Source of the DNA: Xestospongia bergquistia
Taxonomy: Eukaryota; Porifera; Demospongiae; Haplosclerida; Petrosiidae
NCBI GenBank assembly: GCA_963965975.1
Contig: OZ014411.1
Span: forward strand, 28,010,249 to 28,074,248
Length of the DNA: 64,000 nt
Direction: 5' to 3'
Shown here one piece after another: positions 23,053 through 33,087 of this stretch. Position 1 is the first letter of the stretch, and the number at the start of each line of letters is the position of its first letter. A program made the translations under genes and the position numbers. The notes under the pieces are model-generated. The model did not search any database, had not been told where the DNA came from, and saw only the letters and a list, made by a program, of their open reading frames with translations.

Positions 23053-24263
23053 CTATGTCCTATCCCTAGAGAAATGTGCTATAGAGTACTTGTTTTTGTG
23101 TCGGCATTTTGAGACGAGTTCGGATCTTTTATTCAGGGTGGTGGTTTTGTCGGCGTTGATGATAGAGAGCTTTTCCGTTAGGCAAAGGTTGCACTGCTTT
23201 GTTGTGTTTGAGTAGGCTTGTGCCCTTTGGTTTATTGACCAGGTAATTTTGAATTCCTCACCTTCTTTCTTCAATTGCCAAACATACTTCGATAGTTCTG
23301 TGCTATTTCCGTATTTCTCGTGCCTAATTGATTGCATGTGGTTGGAATATCTCTGCTTGAAGGCGTGTTCGGTTAGGCCTATGTACACCTTTTTCTCATT
23401 TCTTCTCATGTTTTCGACTTCTGCGTTGTAGACGATGTTATTGGACTGGCATTCGCCGTTTAATAGGCATAGGTCTTTTTTTCTTTTTCGGCAGTTGCAG
23501 GGTTTCTGCGTGGGCGTGCTGGTGTCTTTTGAGACCTCATTATTGTGTGCTTTGATGATGTTGGCTAGGTTTGGCATGCAGCTGTAGCTGACCTTAACAG
23601 TGTTTTTGTTGAATATTTTGTGTAGCCTTGAGTTTTCCGGGAAATGCTTGGCGATCAGCTTTAGGAATTTTTGGCCTACGTTCGTTGATACGTTTTTGCT
23701 GAATGGTGGGTTGAACCATATGATGTTGCGCTGTCGGTTACGTTTGCTCTTTTTTGGTTGCTCGTCGCTGTAATGTAGGCTTTCCGAGTAGCCGCAGGAT
23801 TTGAGTGCATCTGCATAGAGGGGGGCAGCTTGGTTGAAGATTTCTTTGTCATGCGAGATGTCGGAGATGCGTCTGCTGATCGAATCTGGCAGGTTCTTGA
23901 TGATGTTAAGTGGGTGGTTGGACTGCTTTTGGATGTAGACTGGTTTGTCATTCGGCTTTCTATAAGGGTAGTACTTACCATTGTTCAAGTTTAGGGTGAT
24001 GTCAAGAAAATTTACAACTTTTAGGTTGGCTTGGATGGTGATTCTAAGGCCAGTCTCTTTGAAGATCTTAGTTATATCCTTTTTGATTTTGTCTGCTTTA
24101 CTGCCTGAGGTGTTTTTAAAAGCTGCAAGCCCATCGTCTCTGTACAAGCCTATCTTGCTTATATCATACTTGTTTGCAAGGGTGTTGAGTACGTAGATGC
24201 CAACCAGCTCACAAACTTCCGCTCCGTCGTAGCTTCCCATCGTCACGTCGAACAGGCTGTTTC
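23053..24263 (-). pseudogene. PLE RT C-terminal part, Zn motif and GIY-YIG endonuclease
   Basis: About 400 residues of open frame from REGNSLFDVTMGSYDG onward. It contains the RT catalytic-box equivalent (IGLYRDDGLAAF), the FLDITLNL region, a Cys motif (CNCRKRKKDLCLLNGEC) and a GIY-YIG nuclease start (IVYNAEV...KKVYIGLTEHAF), ending HFSRDRT then stop. This order, RT then Cys motif then GIY-YIG, is typical of Penelope elements. The first ~35 residues of the longest open frame are the tail of the inserted retrotransposon, including an Ile run coded by its (ATA)n end. Confidence 0.88.
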
Positions 24264-24422
24264 CCTCTCGTTTTTTTATTATTATTATTATTATTATTAT
24301 CATTTTACAGAACAATAATAGAATTATAAAAGTGAGACGAATGGTAAGTGATAGAAATAAGAGGGGCATTGAACTGAGGGCCTATTAGTAAGTCCTACTA
24401 ATAGCCTAAGTGATGAAGTTGA

Positions 24423-26582
24423 TTAAAGTGATTTAGTGAATTGTGAGGGAAGGGAACAAAGAGAACATTTGCTGCATGGGCAAACAAAATGGAATGAGCA
24501 TGGGTTGGAGGGGTCAAAGTTGTTGGTAAAATAGACCCAAAAGAATTTTGTTAGCTGTTTCTTGATAGTGTTAATAGATAAGTCTAGATCAATTGAGGGA
24601 AGGGCATTCCACAGTCTTGGAATTTGATTAAAGAAAAAATGGCGAGAGTGATTAGTAGAGGAAATGGAATGAATCATTTTATGGGAACTAGCAGATCTAG
24701 TGTCAGAAGAGCTAAAAGAAATAAGACTATGAATATCAATACAACAATGAGAAGACTGGAGACAACTAACCATAAAGATTATGTCATTTAGTTCCATGGA
24801 TAGCATGAGAGGCAGTATGTGAAGAGAAGTGAGGCGAGACTTGTAGTCGGAGAGAAAGTCATTTGGGATAAATTTAGAAGCACGCCTTTGAATATTCTCA
24901 ATTTTGATAATGTCCTTTATCAGATGGGGACGCCAGATTTGAGAGCCATAGAGAATCTGTGGTCTAATAAGAGAGATGTAAAGAGTCCTTTTGGTAGAGA
25001 TAGAGCTGATATGATGGAATGAATGGCGGATGAGGCCAAGGGTCTTATATGCTTTGGCAGAAATATAGTCATAGTGATTACTCCAGGATAGATCCCTGGA
25101 CATTATAACACCTAGATCACGGTGACATACCATGTCAGAAATTGAATCACCATTCAGATAATAGGTAGAAGAGGAAGAAGATGGAGAGCGAGAGAAGTGT
25201 AGAGCAGCACATTTAGTGGAGTTAAAGGACAAATTCCATGCCGCACGCCACTCTGAGATGGAGTCAAGGTCTCTCTGAAGAAGCAAGGAGTCATTTGGGC
25301 AACTGATAGGTCTGTAACATTTTGTGTCATCAGCAAACATAAGAATAATTGAAGAGGAGACAGTAGACGGCAAGTCATTGATGTAAATGATGAATAGGAT
25401 GGGGCCTAAGATGCTGCCCTGAGGAACTCCAGAGATAACAGGAAGTTTGTCAGAAAGGCTGTTGTTGATAGAGACACACTGAGAGCGAGACCACAGGTAT
25501 GATTGGAAAAGTTCCCAGAGGCTACCTGTAATGCCGATGGACCAGAATTTAAATAAAAGCTCATTGTGAGGAACTGTATCAAAAGCCTTTCGTAGGTCAA
25601 GATAGATACAGTCCGTTTTGGATCTCTGGTCAAAGGAATTGAAAGTCGTACACAGGAATAGAAGTAACTGATGAATAGTGGAGTGGTGCTGGAGAAAACC
25701 AAACTGAGAGTCAGAAATACAGGAGGAAACATGATCGATAATATTGTTATAGATTAGTCTCTCCAGGACTTTAGAGATGGAGCACAAAAGAGAGATAGGT
25801 CTATAGTTATGTACTAGAGATTTGTCTCCTGATTTAAAAATAGGGATGATACAGTGTAGACACCATTCAGCAGGGATAGAGTGAAGACGAACACAGAGAG
25901 AGAAGAGGTGATGAATAGGACGACATAGTGAAATAGCACAGTACTTAAGAACATTAGGGCCGATACCATCAATACCCATAGCTTTGTTAGGGTCGAGGGC
26001 AGCAAGTACTTCATATACATCACTCTCTGAGAAAGTAATCTCACTAATAGAGACACCATTTACTGGAAAATCTTGCAGGGAGGGTAAAGAGTAGTTGCGT
26101 CTGGTAAAAACAGAGTGAAAGTATTGATTAAATAAATTGGCCTTTTCCATGTCAGAACTTGCTTCTGAAGAGTCTGAACGAATGGTAGCTGGCAGGGAGT
26201 TATGTGTGGTTAGACAATGCATGTAGTTGAAGATTTTGTAGTTTTTATTTGCAGCAAATGTAGAGACAAGGTGAGATTCATAGTTTAATTTTGCCTCAGC
26301 TATATTAGCTTGAAGGAGAGATTCAGATGAGGCTAGATTAGATAAATTTTGAGGAGAAGGAGTTGATCTAGCTTTCTTACGAAGTGAGTGAACTTTATTC
26401 AAATGATTTTGGATGCTTGCAGTAAACCACTTGGGGCGTTGATGTGCCCGGAGTTTGACCTTAGAAACAAACAAACTCATAGCAGTTAAAAGCGATTGTT
26501 TGAGAGACATCCAACAGGTTTCAACATCATTGAGTTGAAAAATAAAATCAAAATTGTAATCAAGAAGATAAGAAGGAAAGAC
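24423..26582 (-). pseudogene. CR1/L2-like ORF2, reverse transcriptase part
   Basis: Continues ORF2 in another frame after a one-base change near 26570-26585 (endonuclease frame ends ...DWDGLSFLSS; RT frame resumes YLLDYNFDFIFQLNDVE). Visible RT blocks: [49 protein letters not shown] and catalytic FADDTKC. The C-terminus ends FHFVCPCSKCSLC, a Cys motif seen in CR1-like ORF2 proteins. The Met at 26615 belongs to the shifted frame upstream and is not a real start. About 720 residues. Confidence 0.88.
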
Positions 26583-27318
26583 CATCCCAATCAGCTTTGG
26601 AATAGTCATATACATATCGGGGAGATATCAGGTTAGGGTTGGGTCTTGATTTGGCAATAGAAAATGATACTATAAAATGATCAGATTGAATACTTAGTCC
26701 TTGGTGAGGATGAATAGTGAGATTGTTGATATAATTATCGCAGTTGGTCAAAACTATGTCAAGAATATTCCCTTTGATATGTGTAGGGGCTGACACCAGT
26801 TGCTCCAGATTGAGATCAAATGCAAGATCGCAAATCATGGTAGATATGGAGGAGGAGCTAGACAGTGTATCCCAGTCTATGTCTGGGCAATTGAAATCTC
26901 CTGTAATAATAATGTGATAATTTGCAGAAGAGAGAGTAGACAGATAAGATAATAAGTTCTGGAAGTAGACTTGACTAGAGTTGGGTGAGGAGTAAACAAC
27001 ACAGAGGATGAAAGGTAGAGGAAGGATATTTTTGATTTCAACAGTAATGACTTCTAAGTTTGAGGGAGAGGAAAGAAGAATACATTGCATACTGTGATGT
27101 ACAGCCAGAAGAACCCCACCACCCCTGGTATTCCTGTCTTTACGATAAAGAATAAAGTTGTTGGGCAGAATTTCGTTGTCATATATATAACTAGACAGCC
27201 AGGTTTCAGTGATGGCATAGATATCAAAAGGGGATGAGTAGACAAATGATTGGAATTGAAGAAGTTTGTTTACTAGACTACGTGAATTCCAGAGACAAAT
27301 TTTGAGATTGTCAGTAAG
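26560..27318 (-). pseudogene. CR1/L2-like ORF2, APE endonuclease part
   Basis: Begins directly after the ORF1 stop and in the same frame: LTDNLKICLWNSRSLVNKLL, with no ATG before the domain. APE-type signatures: AITETWL, RGGGVLLAV, GDFNCPDIDW and SDHFIVSF. It ends with a stop at 26560 caused by the frame change described for the RT part. The open frames beginning with Met at 27090 and 27245 are partial or shifted views of this domain. Confidence 0.87.
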
Positions 27319-28470
27319 TCAATCCTTGGAGGTACTAACCCTGGTGGAACTTTGATCAGGAACTGAAGTTGGGGAAGGCGTTAGATCGTCTAATACTGGA
27401 GCATGTTCTTCTCTGACTGAGGAGGTCCTTTGGTTAGGGGCATCATCACCAAGCTGAGGATAGCGTTGAAACATGAAATCGATAACTTGACCATGCAACT
27501 TCTTATTGATGAAAATGCAAGAGCCTCGAATTTTTACCTCGCTTTTGCTGTGCCCTGTCTGTATTAATGACCAGCGTTCCTTCAGGAGGAGAGCTTCTTG
27601 TGCTCTATCAGTAGGTGACAGATCTGGCTTAATAATGAAAGATTTGTCCAGTCTGTTTCTTTTAGAAAGGACCTTTGAGACGTCTGCAGCTCTGTTGAAT
27701 TTTACCTGGAGTGGACGGGGACGTTTGAGTTTCTCTTGGTATCTTCCAAGCCGGAGAGAGTCTCTAATTGAGTATTCGTTAAAGGAACTGTCTAGTTTGG
27801 ATATGATGGAGGTGACACTTTTAAGATCAGCCATAGCCCTGTTGAATTTGGAAGTGCCTTTTGGGCATTCCTTTATTCCATATATTACAATGTTGAGATT
27901 TCTGTCTATATCAGCAGGCTTAATCGACTTGTTGGCTGAGGTAGAATTGGTTGGAATCTGCGGGACTTGCAAAGTGGGAGGCTGAGTAGACTTGGAAATA
28001 TTAGAAATGAGTTTAACTGAGATTTCAGAAAGAGAATCATTAATGCGCTGAATTTCTGACTGAACAGGAGGAGAGACATCACAGTTAATGGACAACTCAA
28101 GGGAAGAAAGTTGGCTCTGAAGAACAGAGACTTCAGTCCTAATTTCTTCAATCTGAGAGAAAACAGATTTTATACAAAATGGGCAGACATAAGGATAAGT
28201 TGGAGCCAGAGAAGAAGTAATGCCAACACATTTGCTGTGAGACCATTGAGAACAAGCCTCACACTCAACCATGTGACCAGAGTCTTCTGATAAGGAACAG
28301 ACACAATGAACAGATGAGGATGGATTTGAAGGCTTGAAATTCTTATTCTTATTAGCTAGTTTATCCTTATTAGCTAGTTTATCCTTCACTCTCTGTTTAT
28401 TTGAAACAGTTCGACGTAGTTGATCATCAGAAACAACACCATCAGAAGACAAGCCCTTGTGATCTGCCAT
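27319..28470 (-). CDS. CR1/L2-like ORF1 protein with PHD finger
   Basis: Intact 383-aa frame. Residues about 55-100 form a PHD-type Zn finger (CVCSLSEDSGHMVECEACSQ, WSH, C...C), followed by a coiled-coil-like region about 105-165 and a basic, RNA-binding-like segment (NLNIVIYGIKECPKG, then LGRY...RPRPLQVKF) of the kind found in CR1/L2 ORF1. ORF1 proteins bind the element's RNA. The stop is TGA followed by CTT and then by ORF2 in the same frame. Confidence 0.85.
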   Translation of the reverse strand: MADHKGLSSDGVVSDDQLRRTVSNKQRVKDKLANKDKLANKNKNFKPSNPSSSVHCVCSLSEDSGHMVECEACSQWSHSKCVGITSSLAPTYPYVCPFCIKSVFSQIEEIRTEVSVLQSQLSSLELSINCDVSPPVQSEIQRINDSLSEISVKLISNISKSTQPPTLQVPQIPTNSTSANKSIKPADIDRNLNIVIYGIKECPKGTSKFNRAMADLKSVTSIISKLDSSFNEYSIRDSLRLGRYQEKLKRPRPLQVKFNRAADVSKVLSKRNRLDKSFIIKPDLSPTDRAQEALLLKERWSLIQTGHSKSEVKIRGSCIFINKKLHGQVIDFMFQRYPQLGDDAPNQRTSSVREEHAPVLDDLTPSPTSVPDQSSTRVSTSKD

Positions 28471-28496
28471 TTTTTCAATTATTGTTTAACTAATTC

Positions 28497-29163
28497 AATT
28501 TATCCATGGTTTGTCTTTGTCGAAAAGTAGGAATTTCCTAGAGTGGAAGATGATTTCGGTGTTTTGCTGTGAGATTGTGGTGTGCTGTTTTGTGAAATCG
28601 AGGGCTGCTTAAAGCAGGTCTTCCGAGATTGAGGGGTAGAATTCGACGATGTCAAAGCAGGCGAAAGTGTGCTTGCTTTTATCGCCCAGGTCTCTGAACC
28701 ACTCAATCACAGAGGCCGAGTTTTTCCACTGGTTGACAGCTGTTTTTAATCTGACGTTGCTGATGATGTTGTCGAGGATTTTCTTGCTAACGATGCCCAT
28801 TTCAGTTTTTGCAGGGTTTATCAGTCGACATGGAAGGGTGCTTTCGAAATTTTCCTTGTGATCTTTGAGTGTTATGAAGGCTTCTTTTTTGGCCATGATC
28901 TCCATTCGGTCTTCTATCTTCAGATTTTCAGCAATGGTCTTGGCTTCGGTGTTGATATCGTCGTACAGGTGTTCGTTCGCGGGTTTGTAGTGCTTGGTGA
29001 TGTTTTCTCTGAGCAGTTTGTCATATTGGTCTTTTCCAGCAGGTAGAGATTCCTAGTTTTGTCGACGGGGATGAGCATTTCCTTGGAGTTCTTTATCTTT
29101 TTTATATCATTGCTAAGGGTGGCTTGGAACTGGTCGTGTACTTTTCTAACCCGCTCTGTCTAA
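28497..29163 (-). pseudogene. PLE RT N-terminal part, broken
   Basis: Reads VHDQFQATLSNDIKKIKNSK, then after a one-base frame change near 29035 DQYDKLLRENITKHYKPANE and on through AFITLKDHKENF, PCRLINPAKTEMG and FACFDIVEFYPSISEDLL. These are the N-terminal and palm RT motifs of Penelope elements. A TAA (28608-28610) interrupts the frame right after SEDLL, with recognisable PLE residues continuing to KPWI at the retrotransposon junction. An in-frame TAG lies just before TERVRK near 29163, so the normal N-terminus is missing. Confidence 0.85.
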
Positions 29164-29201
29164 ACGACATCGAGCACTCTTCAACAGACTTAGATACTTC
29201 A

Positions 29202-29205
<4 letters not shown>

Positions 29206-29248
<43 letters not shown>

Positions 29249-29510
29249 ATATAATGTACATTTATTTATTCTTTAATACTAAAAGTAAATATATTGTTTA
29301 AATTAAAAGTCATTAAACTTTCATATAACATATTGTTCAGTATTACTAATTCAATGTAGTCTTGTCACTATGTAACATAACTATCATATTTAGTCGGCCA
29401 CAACCCCTTATTTCTAATCTTGTTGGTCGTTGTTATAATTAATCTACTACAAACTTATCAGGGCTGATCAGTTCACTGTACTTGCAACTACAAAATATCT
29501 CTCATTGAAA
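29206..29510. other. TA repeat and resumed unit 3 sequence, no gene
   Basis: (TA)n at about 29202-29238 and then unit-3 sequence homologous to 8143-8401 of unit 1, which shows that the PLE and the short relics of units 1 and 2 occupy the same place. Confidence 0.7.
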
Positions 29511-29574
29511 ACATTTCTCTTTACCACAGTACTAGTTCTAATTACTACCTTTAGTGGAGTTTATTGTACATCTA
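29511..29574 (+). pseudogene. Signal-peptide exon copy with lost start, unit 3
   Basis: Same 64-nt block and GTAAGT donor as the exon at 41806, but ACA instead of ATG. Frame otherwise open. Confidence 0.6.
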
Positions 29575-29604
29575 GTAAGTATAAATGAGTTATATATTAT
29601 AGAA

Positions 29605-31380
29605 TATCAATTAACAATAGTGGACAAAAATTTGAACAGATCAGTTTAATATTTTTTATGACTCATCATCATATGATGTAACTGTATATTTTGTATTTGT
29701 TCCTTTTGTAACTGTTGCTACAACAATTAGAGGAAACTAAGAGAGATTAATTAGTTTTTAAATTGACATTATTATATATGAATGTAATAGTAATCTAATT
29801 ATTATTAAGTACATTTAATTTATCATTATATAAAAGGATAATCATGTCAATTGTACCAATTTACTTTAAAGTGAGTCAATTGATTTAATTTAATTCGTGG
29901 TTATATATAGGTTGAATATAATATAAGATGATATGTTTATAATAATCATCACATTATTTTATTTGTATAGAATTTGATAGTCATGAGTAGTTACTAGACT
30001 GAGTAATTAATTAAACAAAATAATATTGATAGATCATAATTCTGTGTAAGATGGTCATTACTTAGTAACTTACTTAGAATTATCTCCTGTTTCATTCCAT
30101 AGTAACTATGGATTGTATATGAGATAACCTCTGTACCCTATTATGTATGATCTTTTAGAAGTCAATTAGAAGTACAGGAACTCTTAATTCCATAGTAATT
30201 AGAAAATGTTATGTCTGTATATATATTATATAATATACAGACATAACAGGATACTATTATTACAACTGTTTTAGACGGATACAAATAACCTAAGTAACTA
30301 TGAATTAGTTAAACCAATCAATTTAACAATATAGTATTGTGTAGATTGATTTCTGTTATATAGTAAATCATTAAAATTAAGTACATAATCCCAGTATTGT
30401 ATCCAAAACGACAATATGACATATATTGTATAATTAAAACAATTAATAAACTAAGTCTTTCTTTTAATTATTCTCAAATTTTAATAATATTATAATATTG
30501 TAATATTATATATTATAATAATAATATATAATATTGTAGAATATCAATCAACAATAGAGGACAAAAATTTGAACAGATCGTTATAATATTATTTTATGAC
30601 TCATCATCATATGATGTAACTGTATATATATTTTGTATCGGTTTTTTCTGTATATCTATTGTTACAACAATTAGAGTAAACTAAGGGAGATTAATTAGTT
30701 TTTAAATTGACATTATTATATATGAACATAATAGTAATCTAGTTATTATTGAGTACATTTAATTTATCATTATATAAAAGGATAATCATGTCAATTGTAC
30801 CAATTAGTGGTAATATATAGGTTGAATATAAGATGATATGTTTATAATAATCATCACATTATTTTATTTGTATGGAATTTGATAGTCATGAGTAGTTACT
30901 AGACTGAGTAATTAATTAAACAAAATAATATTGATAGATCATAATTCTGTGTAAGATGGTCATTACTTAGTAACTTACTTAGAATTATCTCATGTTACAT
31001 ATCATAGTAACTATGGATTGTATATGAGATAACCTCTGTACCCTATTATATATGATCTTTTAGAAGTCAATTAAAAGTACAGGAACTCTTAATTCCATAG
31101 TAATTAGAAAATGTTATGTCTGTATATATAATATACAGACATAACATGATATTATTATTACAATTGTTTTAGACGGATACAAATAACCTAAGTAACTATG
31201 AATTAGTTAAACCAATCAATTTAACAATATAGTATTGTGTAGACTGATTTCTGTTATATAGTAAATCATTAAAATTAAGTACATAATCCCAGTATTGTAT
31301 CCAAACGACAATATGACATATATTGTATAATTAAAACAATTAATAAACTAAGTCTTTCTTTTAATTATTCTCGAATTTTT
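29605..31380. repeat. Tandem duplication of about 0.9 kb
   Basis: About 29605-30480 repeats at about 30541-31380 (starting at the CAACAATAG-GGACAAAAATTTG motif) with scattered differences and small indels. No reading frame of note. Each copy contains a perfect AT-rich palindrome: GTTATGTCTGTATAT and its inverse at about 30208-30250 and at about 31114-31147. The function is unknown. Confidence 0.75.
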
Positions 31381-31739
31381 GACATATGCATGAAATCTAT
31401 CATTCATTCAGAACACTCTTGTCCATTTTGTTATAGTGATATCATGGATAGGAATGCATGGTGGGTTAAGTGCAAATACAAATATTTAATAAGTATATTT
31501 ACAATAAACCACACCTATTGATGGTTGTATAGATGAAGCCATGTATCAAACTTGCTGTGGAGTAGAATTTGACTGGTCAAAGACTTGCTTTGTAATTTTA
31601 AGACATTATGTTGCATTATTCAAAGCACTTATTGACTTAAATAATACAAAAATATCAACTTTTAAAAATTTAACTGCACAATTAGAGCTATATATATGGT
31701 GTTAACTATAACTAAGTCATGAGTTTTCTTTTATAGTTA

Positions 31740-32228
31740 TTAACCAGAGAAATAGAATTTGATAAAACTTTCATAAGTTTCTTGATAATCAATGACCCCA
31801 TCTCCATTGGTGTCAGCTGCTTTGAAAAGCATATCAATTGCTTCTTGTTTAATGTTTAATGATTTATGAAACTGCAAAAATTCTTCGTAAGATATAACTC
31901 CATCTTTGTTAGCATCCATGATGTTAAAAACTGAATCAATCAATACTTTTACACGTTCTTTAGAATCTGGTTGAGAAACAAATTTTTTTGCACGTTGGAT
32001 AAACTCCTCTTCAGTAACATCTTTTTCGTCAACTAACGAAGTAGATTGAATTACTTTAAAGTAGTGCTTTTCCTCATCTGGACCTTCGTTTCTATAGGCA
32101 GCTAGATTTTTAGCTACAATAGCTAAGTCTTCATTATTAACAACGCCACTTTTGTCTACGTCCAAAAGAGCAAAACGCCATTTCATTTTCTTGATCCAGG
32201 TAGGACTGTCAGTAAACGAGGTATCCAT
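31740..32228 (-). CDS. EF-hand Ca-binding protein D (most diverged)
   Basis: 162 aa. EF1 DVDKSGVVNNED (Asn at loop position 9), EF3 DANKDGVISYEE, EF4 DTNGDGVIDYQE; all keep the bidentate acid or Asp at position 12. The EF2 region LVDEKDVTEEEF is degenerate. About 35-40 differences from A, mostly outside the loops, so this is the oldest paralogue here and is evidently kept under constraint. The conserved ATAAAAG promoter block of A, B and E is not seen upstream. Confidence 0.9.
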   Translation of the reverse strand: MDTSFTDSPTWIKKMKWRFALLDVDKSGVVNNEDLAIVAKNLAAYRNEGPDEEKHYFKVIQSTSLVDEKDVTEEEFIQRAKKFVSQPDSKERVKVLIDSVFNIMDANKDGVISYEEFLQFHKSLNIKQEAIDMLFKAADTNGDGVIDYQETYESFIKFYFSG

Positions 32229-33087
32229 CTTGACTGGTGTATGTAGACCCTCAACACAACAGACTAAATGAAAAGCAAAGAGATAAAAAGTTAACAGATG
32301 TCTTTATTCGTATTATCGAAATGTAAGTGTTTAAATTATATATACCACGACGTAATACGATTAGATTATAATAGTGTTGTTGATGCAATTATGCTTACTA
32401 ATATATACGTATTAAAAATTCCAGACAGTATGTAGCACTTAAATCACATGGGTTTGGTCTAACTTGGACTAAATGATAAGAAAGAGTAATTCTACAATGA
32501 ACAATAGCTATCATCATATTAACATGTAATCACAATGATGTCCTGAAATTATAGTCAAATATATTTAAGACTTCATAACAGTATATAAATATTTAGTATT
32601 ATGTGTCATGGACTCTAACTGGATATTATGTATAATTTAATGTAATTAACGTTTTAATGTAGTTGTTAGTGATGTTTATTGTAGTATATTGTTACCACTA
32701 GTGTAATATAATACTTGTATTTTCATTGTTAAAATTTTATTTCTACAGGAAATCATTGACATGTCAGATTAAAACATGTTAATAGTTACAACATCATGAA
32801 CTTATTTACTTCTACAATATGGTTTACATTGGATATATTTACATAATATTTCATGTTTATTATAAAGTATTCCTGAATGTAGAGTACTAGCTCTCTATGT
32901 CCAATACAAGTTACAGACAATGTATATTTATAATAATGATCTGTCTAGCCATATCCTTGATATTCCAATTCATAGTAAAATGGATATAAGTATTTTTAAA
33001 GATTATAAGTCGTTATGATAGCAGCTTAGCCATATATGGAAGTGAATCCTGTGATAACTTAAGTTTAAAATCAACTTCCTTTTCAAA
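32229..33087. other. Intergenic, nothing recognised
   Basis: AT-rich spacer between the divergent EF-hand gene D and the UGT gene. It should contain both promoters, but I see no motif strong enough to name. Confidence 0.5.

Larger units (their letters stand above)
24266..28496 (-). mobile_element. CR1/L2-like non-LTR retrotransposon inside the PLE
   Basis: About 4.2 kb, minus strand, with ORF1, ORF2 (APE endonuclease and RT) and a simple (ATA)n 3' tail (complement of 24273-24303). It splits the PLE reverse transcriptase between residues KPWI and REGNSLF. A short duplication such as TTTAT at the borders is possible but ambiguous because of the A/T-rich ends. Apart from one frame change in ORF2 both frames are open, so insertion was recent. 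Confidence 0.88.
22918..29205 (-). mobile_element. Penelope-like retroelement (GIY-YIG class), interrupted
   Basis: A PLE on the minus strand, inserted in (TA)n. Its 5' end is near 29205, its 3' end near 22918 with a hammerhead ribozyme (22962-23004). Reverse transcriptase and GIY-YIG parts are split by a CR1/L2-like element at about 24266-28496. With that removed the PLE is about 2 kb, seems 5'-truncated (an in-frame stop precedes the first PLE residues), has one frame change near 29035 and a TAA stop inside the RT. It is therefore dead as it stands. Short end relics occur in units 1 and 2 at the matching positions. Confidence 0.88.

Noticed and set aside
27506-27985. 159-aa plus-strand frame and other frames opposite the CR1-like element (23981, 24819, 25154, 25814)
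   Set aside because: They are shadows of ORF1, ORF2 and the PLE frame, with no domain of their own.
28500-28706. 68-aa frame at the PLE/CR1 junction as a gene
   Set aside because: It is the PLE reverse transcriptase read out of frame; the true frame reads DIVEFYPSISEDLL and meets a TAA.
29140-29205. Second hammerhead ribozyme at the PLE 5' end
   Set aside because: A CUGUUGA stretch is near the core consensus, but A6 is changed and no GAAA with a matching stem III and cleavage triplet follows.
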